Positions 57,265 through 64,000 of a stretch of 64,000 nucleotides of DNA are shown in pieces. The notes beneath the pieces are model-generated. The model worked only from the letters and a program-made list of their open reading frames with translations, was not told the DNA's origin and searched no databases. Source of the stretch: Dermacentor variabilis (taxonomy: Eukaryota > Arthropoda > Arachnida > Ixodida > Ixodidae); assembly GCF_050947875.1 (NCBI RefSeq), contig NC_134573.1, positions 35,775,115 to 35,839,114 on the forward strand, in the 5' to 3' direction. A program made the position numbers and the translations under genes. The first letter of the stretch is position 1. Every line of letters starts with the position of its first letter.

Positions 57265-57714
57265 AGAAAATAAAGTCGCTTCTGTGATCTAAGAACTTGA
57301 GGACTGAAATGTTGCACCTTTTTGTGTATATGCTATGCAGTGCATTCATATTACAAAGTGCAAAGTATTTTATCTCTGCAGCCATGTCAGTGTGTTGGCA
57401 AGACAATTTTCTCAATGGTGACCTGCTGCTTTGGCTATGAGCTGCCTTCATGATATTTGCATTAAAGGAGATGTACTATCGTGGACAAAAGTACCCTGGA
57501 AGTGCGAGCGTTGACCAAATTGCATTTCTGTTCAAGACCGCTGAAAACAGTGGGTCACGTATGCACATTCCAATGCAGATGGTAGCACGGCTGATCCCAC
57601 CAAATAGTGCACCATAAAATTCGGTCGACTCTCGCACGTCCTGGGCAATTTTGTCCCCGATGGCACATTCTTCGAACAATGGATATGCTCTGCAAGATGA
57701 AATACGGGAAGCGC

Positions 57715-57918
57715 CTGTAATTTAACGGATATGGTACAGATTTAGCATACGGAGTCTTTCGTTTTCTGAATACGGCAAGCACCTGTATTTTAACGGTTAG
57801 AGTACAAATTCAGCATAAAGTGTGTTCCGTTTTCTGAATACGAGAAGCGCGGTACTTTAACGGTTATACTACAGATTCAGAATACAGAGTCCTCCGTTTT
57901 CTAGATACAGAAGCACTC
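57715..57918. repeat. Three diverged copies of a 68-bp unit
   Basis: Units start near 57715, 57783 and 57851. Each contains 'tttaacgg.ta', 'tacagattcag.ata' and 'ccgttttctgaatac' in order. It is part of a longer 'tacgga'-rich stretch to about 58040 that resembles 41377-41630. Confidence 0.75.
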
Positions 57919-58172
57919 GTATCTTGTATTACGGTCTCTCTTTTACAGTTTTCCGTTCCACGGAAATGACGGTTCTTAATTTACGGAAGAGCGTTCGGTC
58001 ACAAAGTACCAGCAAATTTTCTCTAAAGTAAGGCAAATTTTTACAGTGCAGTTAAACATATCAGGAAGTAGGGAAGTTAAGAAAGGAAACAACAAAAACA
58101 CACTACTTCAAATTAACATACGTGTTGTGAAGATACTGAAATTCGCATTCTAACAGAGACAAAGATGCGTGG

Positions 58173-58787
58173 CTAACGGGCTAATCTTTTAATGTGAAAT
58201 GCCTCGATTATTTCCTGTGTGGTTTGGCATTTGTGTCTTGAAATAATTTTTGTGTCTTCAAACAAAGGTTTACAACCGCAAATGAAACAATGTGACGCTA
58301 GATGTGAAGCATTAGGGTTGTTAAGTAAATGTTTGTGTTCTTTTAGTTTAATATTAATGCAGCTGCCGCTCTGTCCAATGTAAGTTTTCCCACACTTGAG
58401 AGGAATCTGATAAACTATACCAGTGTTACAAAGCACAATAGGGGACACATGTCTAACGCCGCAATAATTTTTTTCTTTTTTGGCACCCTGTTCAAGTTTC
58501 GTATTTATCATAGGGCACATGATAGACCACTTGTGGGGGGCCGAGAAAACTGTATCGACGTAATATTTATTGGCTACATTCCGTAAACCATGGGATAATC
58601 TATGTACATAGGGCACCACAGCTAACATTTTTTTCTTTTTCTTAGCGGGGCTTTTTACCCATTTTAAAAGCATTTCGCAGGTTAGTGATAATAAATGCAA
58701 AGTATAACTAGCCTTCTCGAGCTTATGTATTTGTTGTGAAAAACTTTGTTTCAGATTGTGTGGACATGACTTAGTAATGGCAGACAT
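58173..58787 (-). CDS. Penelope-like GIY-YIG endonuclease ORF, RT missing
   Basis: The 204-codon frame starts with the linker after the RT thumb ('VVPYVHRLSHGLRNVAN', about residues 57-73). It then has the GIY-YIG endonuclease: 'GIVYQIPLKCGKTYIGQSGS' (about 123-142), 'LKEHKHLLNN', 'HLASHCFICGCKPLFEDTKI' with its Cys/His cluster (about 162-182), and 'QEIIEAFHIKRLA' at the end. Intact PLE proteins are several hundred residues longer and carry an RT that is absent here. The endonuclease nicks target DNA for reverse transcription at chromosome ends or breaks. The ORF has no stop inside it, so the insertion may be young. It is not expected to act without the RT. Confidence 0.85.
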   Translation of the reverse strand: MSAITKSCPHNLKQSFSQQIHKLEKASYTLHLLSLTCEMLLKWVKSPAKKKKKMLAVVPYVHRLSHGLRNVANKYYVDTVFSAPHKWSIMCPMINTKLEQGAKKEKNYCGVRHVSPIVLCNTGIVYQIPLKCGKTYIGQSGSCINIKLKEHKHLLNNPNASHLASHCFICGCKPLFEDTKIISRHKCQTTQEIIEAFHIKRLAR

Positions 58788-58814
58788 AAGAGCTGAGTAA
58801 GCTAGTCAAGCTTG

Positions 58815-58918
<104 letters not shown>

Positions 58919-59035
58919 TTCGTTTGAATAAGATCTTAGTTGAGAGTTAGCGCTCGTCCTTTCTGCTTCTAGTCTGTGTCCGTGTCACTTTGCACTACAA
59001 TCCAAGATCATGTTACCGTACCAACTCGCCCAACT

Positions 59036-60300
59036 TTCTATCCTTTTGTTCACATAGACACACCCAGACTTGTTCTTTCTTATGTGGCCGGTTATTTCCG
59101 TACTTTATGATAAGATGCAGTGCTTTTCAAATGAAAACGTGTGATAGTTCGTAGTTTGGTTACTTAAAAAAATGTTTCTGCTTAAAATTTAATTGAACAA
59201 GCCTGTGCCATTATTCAGTGCTTATGTCATTGTATTGGTATGGTTTTGCTCCTTATCTTCCCTTTTACATTTAAAATATGCAAGCATTATTATGTAACCA
59301 TTTCTCTTGAATGAAATAATTAACACTTCGCACATTTCGTCACAAATTTTACGATGATTTTTTTTCAATTATGTAACCTTAGACTAGCTCATTGTTATTC
59401 TGGTAGCTTAACGTACAATGCCTGTGGGATATTCAGGTGAAAAATAAACTAAACTATTGGGTATAAGCAGGTCACTGACAGTAAATGAAGCATACCTAAA
59501 TTTCAGGAAATAGTGCATCCTTATATATTAAACAGCACGCACAGCTACACATGCTGTTTTGTTTGTAAATGCTGAAATATTATTCTAACTGGAAGCGCTT
59601 TGTTGCACTTTGTTCTTTGGCTTTCAGTGCTACCTTTAGGTCATTATATATGTGAAGGTACTATTAGAAGCATCCAGTGAAGATAAATGACAATTTTGCT
59701 GAATAGAACTTTGCAAATATGTGCTTAAAATGGCAAAAAACTGCTTGACAGGCAAACGTATGCTTCTGTAGTACTGTACTGGTTACTGTCGCCAATGCAT
59801 GCATTGCTTGCACTCTATTGCATTCAATATGAGCTACAACAACGAGGTGTGGTGGCTTTCCCTCCTGGTCAAGCTGGTGTTACTGCGAAAAGTTTTCACC
59901 ATGGAAAGTGGAGGTATTTAATTATTTCAGAAATGCATGTAACATGCTTTTGGTTGTTTGCTGTTTCCATGGAGTCATAAGTACTGGTGCAGCAACGTGT
60001 GGGAGATACTGTGTCCTTAGTGCAGCGGGTGTTATTGCGCTCTGCATCCTGCCGGCAGTCTACTATCACTGCAGAGGAAGGTGACGAAAAGCATAGGGTG
60101 TGTGCATCGCTGCGATTGTGAAACTTGATTTTTTTTCCTGAAAAGCTCACACGTTATATATGCTACCACATTACAAACCAGAAGCGCGATATGACGACGC
60201 CTCACATATTCTGGCTCATACTGAACAAGGTAGTATAGCTAAGGCTAGGAAGCAATCACAACAGCTAGCCTGTCCATTGCCAACATGGATGTAGTCAGCG
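59036..60300. other. No gene recognised
   Basis: AT-rich sequence with no supported exon. Confidence 0.45.
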
Positions 60301-60302
60301 CT

Positions 60303-60571
60303 AAAATACTTGCAGGGATAACACACTTTTGGAAGGGTGTTGTCCATGCTACACCTATATTGAAAGGGTGGCGCCTGTGTTACACCCATATAGGAAGGGT
60401 GTTGTTTGTTTTACACCCATAGGCAAGGTGACGTCATATTAACATCTTTTCCTTTGTAGGGTGTTAATTTACACCCCTTTTATTGGAGTGTAGCAATACA
60501 CCCAAAAAGGGTGTCACCCATGGGACAAGTCATTTACCCTTTAAGGGTGTTAAAATTTTTAGAATGTAGTG
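60303..60571. mobile_element. 'agggtgt'-rich MITE relative
   Basis: About ten 'agggtgt' or 'acaccct' words in both orientations fill 250 bp. The right end 'ttaaaatttttagaatgta' is the inverse of the left end at 34352 next to TA. Confidence 0.6.
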
Positions 60572-60918
60572 CCATATATTCTCAAACAAATTGCGCTTCT
60601 AATTCACCAATGCCACGTATGTAAGTCATGTCATTGCTTTTCGAGGTAATGGAAGAAGTACACCTCCTCGTAGGTTACTTACCGCTTCCAGAGTGCCAAC
60701 GCGGTCCTCCTCCATGAGCATGCGCAAGGATTTGATGTGTTCAGACACATGAGGAGGCTGTAAAGCGCATAAGATTTAATTTTTGCTTGAAGTGCTTACG
60801 ACAGGCTGCGCCTATGCACGTTTCTCTCTATTATATAGTGAACCGCGCACATGCGGACCAAGCGAATCAGCATTTTAGCACGCGGCTTGTCCCTGTCTAT
60901 CTCACACTTGCTCTCTAT

Positions 60919-61059
<141 letters not shown>

Positions 61060-61231
61060 AGGAGATTCACTGACGTTCGTAACACCAGCTAGTTCTAGAA
61101 TGCACCCTGAACAGTACCCTAGCTCAAGCCTCTGCTGCGCGCTTCTTGCTGCTGATGCTACTGACTCTGCGCTCGCGTTCGTTATCCTGCTTACAATGGC
61201 GCTGCGGAAATAAAGGAGCCATCCTGCCGAC

Positions 61232-61582
61232 TTAGTTTTCTGGAAGGACCGTAGAATGGTGATATGGCTTGAGACGCTGAACGCCAACGACTTCACGGTT
61301 ACGACGTCGAATGTCGGACGGCGGCGTTAGCAGCTCAACCAGGTAATTAACGGGTGAGGTTCTATCGAGAACGCGGCATAGCCCATCATACTTTGGAAGG
61401 AGTTTTGAAGCGAGCCCAGGCGTTCGATGTGGCACTAACCAGAAGAGGGCGCCCGGGAGTAAAGTGGGTGTCGAGTTCTGGGCGTCGTGAACGGCTTTTT
61501 GACGGTTCTGGTGATCCGAGGTGAATCGGCGGGCCAGCTGGCGACATTCTTCGGCGTGGCTGGCAGCTTCCGAGATCGGCAT
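61232..61582 (-). pseudogene. C-terminal GPY/F-type region of gypsy C integrase
   Basis: The 116-codon frame reads 'SHAEECRQLARRFTSDHQNR', then 'LLPKYDGLCRVLD', where the family has 'GPYRV', so the GPY core is altered to 'DGLCRV'. It ends with 'VVGVQRLKPYH'. It corresponds to 6170-6510 of element A. This C-terminal part helps integrase bind DNA. It is separated from the catalytic core by a frame change near 61690. Confidence 0.8.
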
Positions 61583-61689
61583 GCATTCGGCTGGGTCCGG
61601 CCGGTAGGGCAGAATGGTGTCGATTGTGTGCGAAGGATGACGGCCATAAAGAAAGTAAAAGTGTGAGAATACGGTAGTGGCCTGAGTCG

Positions 61690-62240
61690 AGGGGTTGTAG
61701 GCTTAGGTGGCAAACGGAAGAACTAGGTCCCAATTAGAATGATCAGGTGAGACATACATTGTGTCCATGTCACCAAGAGTTCGACTTAAGCGTTCCGTGG
61801 TACCGTTAGTCTGTGGGGGATAAGCCGTGTATTTACGATGAACGATGGCGCATTCAGCAAGCAGGTTTTCGATGCCTTCAGATATGAAGGCGCGGCCTCT
61901 GTCGCTTAAAAGTTCACGTGGAGCTCCGTGACGAAGAAGAAAACGGCGTAGTATGAAATTGGCGACCTCCTGCACTGCAGATTTTGGTAGAACAGCAGTC
62001 CCCGCATAACGTGTTAAGTGGTCTACCGCTACGATCTGTTGACTCCTACCTGTTGCCGGTACAAGTCAACGAAAGTGGCCCGTAGAGAGCTATGCCCACG
62101 CGATCAAATGATTGGGATGGGCATTGTAAAGGCTGGAGTTCATCGGCGGAGTTGTGCGGTGGCGCTTTGTGGCGTTTGTACACATGACAAGCGCGGACGA
62201 AATTTAAAACGAAATTGTACATTCCCCGCCAGTAATTGTG
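61690..62240 (-). pseudogene. Integrase core of gypsy C
   Basis: The zinc-finger end '[10 protein letters not shown]' and 'ACHVYKRHKAPP' lie at about 62238-62160. They are followed by 'SFDRVGIALYGPLS', a frame change, and the catalytic core: Asp in 'IVAVDHLTRYAG', Asp in 'LLSDRGRAF' and Glu in 'NGTTERLSRTL'. The D-D-E triad is present, but the core is split over two frames, and the zinc finger lacks its histidine half because of the upstream deletion. Confidence 0.82.
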
Positions 62241-62431
62241 GTGTCGAAGTGATTGGTCGCCGCCTTCGTTAACGTGCGACTCGCGTACGCGACGACGTAT
62301 TCTGTGTTACCAGATTGACGCTGTGCCAACATAGCGCCAAGGCCTACATCGCTTGCATCGGTATGGATTTCGGTTGGCGCTTGAGGATCAAAATGGCGAA
62401 GAAGGTGTGGCGTCGTGAAAAGACGGCGCAA
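62236..62431 (-). pseudogene. Truncated RNase H of gypsy C, fused to integrase
   Basis: The frame reads '[20 protein letters not shown]' and '[13 protein letters not shown]', keeping the first catalytic Asp (TDAS). It then stops matching at the point where A and B continue with the Glu ('EKEC' or 'EREC') motif and 'TDHH'. In the next few codons the sequence becomes integrase zinc finger. A deletion of several hundred bases joining the two domains is inferred from comparison with A and B. Confidence 0.8.
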
Positions 62432-62580
62432 GGTTGTGAAGGCGGTGTCACACTCTGGAGACCATGATGAGAGATCTCTAGCGCAACCAAGGAGCTGCGT
62501 GAGAGGCGATATAATTGACGCAAAGTATCGAACGAATCGCCTGAAGTAAGATCAGAGGCCGATGAAACTGTGTAGCTCTT

Positions 62581-63484
62581 TCATAGTGGTAGGTTTTGCG
62601 AATGCAGTAACAGCACGTAGTTTCTCGGGATCCGGGGAATGCCCTCTTTTGGCACGACATGGCCTAAAATTGTGATCTGACCAACAACAAATTGACACAC
62701 CTTCAGGTTAAGCTGCAACCCGGCATTTGTCAAGCAAGTGAGTACGTGCTGGAGGTGGAGCAAATGCGTTGCGAAGTCAGGGGCAAGCACAACGATGTCG
62801 TCAGGATAGCAAAGGCTAATTTTCCATTTGAGGCCACGCAGAATAGTATCCATCATTCTTTCGATCGTAGAAGGTGCGTTGCAAAGTCTGAAAGGCATGA
62901 CGGTGAATTCATACAAGCCGTCTGGTGTGAGAAAGGCAGTTTCAGGCGATCGGCCTCTACCATAGGAATCTGCCAATAGCCTGACCGCAAATCCAGAGAA
63001 GAGAAGAGCTCGGCTCCCAGCAAACAGTTCAGAGCATCGTCGATGCGTGTAATGGGTAGACGTCCTCCTTCAGCGTGATCTTGTTCAATCGTCGGAAATC
63101 AACACAGAAGCGGAGGGAACCGTCTTTCTTTGTGAAGAGTACCACGGGAGAGGCCCACGGGCTCTGTGAAGGTTGAATGACGCCTTGATGGAGCATGTTA
63201 TTGACATGTTCTGCAATGACGCGACGTTCCGTAGCGGACACGCGATATGGTCTTTGTCGCAGTGGTGAGTGAGAGCCAGTCTCGATGTGATGCTCGACTG
63301 TCGATGCACGGCCGAGAGACGTTTGCGCAACGTCGAAAGAACAGTGGAAGTCCTGAAGGATTACGAGAAGTTGAGATCCCTGCGAATGTGTCAGATCTTC
63401 GGCGATAAATGGGCAGAACACATCAGTCCATGTTGAGTCGGGGACGGAGAGGGCACTCAGTTCATGGACGGCAGAAGAAGGCAC
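62581..63484 (-). pseudogene. Reverse transcriptase of gypsy C
   Basis: The first open segment (63484-63029) holds 'EHHIETGSHSPLRQRPYRVS', 'ASPVVLFTKKDGSLRFCVDF' and 'LNKITLKEDVYPL'. After a frame change the second (62976-62581) holds 'MPFRLCNAPSTIERMMDTIL' and the catalytic box 'CYPDDIVV', with Pro where Leu is usual, then 'VVGQITILGHVV'. Both catalytic aspartates remain. One of the frame changes lies at about 63040 and another just after 62640. Confidence 0.88.
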
Positions 63485-63646
63485 TCCGTCGAGGACGCAG
63501 ACAATTCGTGTTGAATTGACCGAATCGATGTAACGAAGGCATTCGCGGCAGAGCAGTCATAGCGGCGATGAAAGATTATTTTAAATGAGCATCATGCTGA
63601 CACCGGCGGCAAAGTCAAGAGCTGCAAAAGACAAACGAAGCGCTTT

Positions 63647-63995
63647 TCAGGCAACAAAATGATGAGAGGGCATGAAGAAGACCGTCCCGTAGGAAATAGC
63701 ACTACACAAGACTGGTACAAATGCTGAAGAGCACGGGGGAATAGAGGTACCTTCTTTCACGACAATTTTTGCGGCAGGATGAGCTTCGACTGAGGCCAGG
63801 TCACCAAGCTGAAAAGCCCGAGTGCGATTGATGATGGCATGGTGGCGTGAGAGAGAATCCCATCCTAGAATGACGGCGTGGGAGCACGATGAAAGAACTA
63901 TGAATTCAATCGTGTACAAAACGTCCTATATGGTCACACGGGCAGTACAAGCAGCGGTAGGGCGAATGGGTTGAGCACTTGCCGTTCGGAGCGAA
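63647..63995 (-). pseudogene. Retropepsin end and linker of gypsy C
   Basis: The frame from 63919 reads 'YTIEFIVLSSCSHAVILGWD' and 'SLSRHHAIINRTR', the C-terminal part of the protease, matching element A at 3340-3420. A stop lies just upstream (about 63928). The catalytic DTG lies beyond the right edge of the window. The following residues form the protease-RT linker. Confidence 0.75.
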
Positions 63996-64000
63996 AATCC

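Overview
The window looks like nuclear DNA from an arthropod, most likely a hard (ixodid) tick. Spliced-gene signals, a very low density of host coding sequence, long dinucleotide microsatellites and a tRNA-headed SINE of the type described from ixodid ticks all point that way. The genus cannot be told from sequence reading alone. Nothing bacterial is seen: no operons, no CRISPR array, no rRNA, and no ordinary tRNA gene apart from SINE heads.

Layout. Positions 1-2160 hold SINE pieces, a dispersed repeat present twice, and an LTR-like segment. Positions 2171-6750 are a decayed plus-strand Ty3/gypsy element (A). Positions 6.8-13.5 kb carry dispersed repeats, a minus-strand THAP-domain exon (10134-10333) and a TA-flanked MITE. 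Positions 13.55-15.94 kb are two Penelope-like elements (PLEs) joined head to head. Positions 19.55-20.39 kb hold nine perfect copies of a 50-bp unit followed by a (CA)n tract, then a PIF/Harbinger-type MITE with TAA duplications. Positions 21558-27720 are a 6.2-kb fold-back structure with 1.1-kb inverted arms. Positions 29-36 kb are nested transposons: a LINE 3' end, a 2.3-kb TTAA-flanked element with a THAP gene (Kolobok-type), a SINE, and an RTE-type LINE interrupted by a near-perfect 166-bp palindrome.

Positions 37-60 kb contain the best candidates for host exons on the plus strand. A 3'-terminal exon lies at 39287-39508. A phase-consistent exon series lies at 43174-43431, 44158-44246, 51498-51591 and 53381 onward. 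Its second intron contains a complete but degenerate 4.4-kb gypsy element (B, 44450-48852) with 160-bp LTRs and a 4-bp target duplication. A second head-to-head PLE pair lies at 49.72-50.44 kb, and a PLE endonuclease ORF at 58173-58787. Positions 61.0-64.0 kb are a third gypsy element (C, minus strand) of the same family as A, running off the right edge.

The transposon copies look immobile: A, B and C carry stops, frameshifts, catalytic substitutions or internal deletions. The most unusual items are the two head-to-head PLE dimers, the palindrome insertion, the fold-back, and the TTAA/THAP element nested inside a hairpin MITE that is itself inside an older repeat. All homology statements come from recognising motifs by eye; no search was run.
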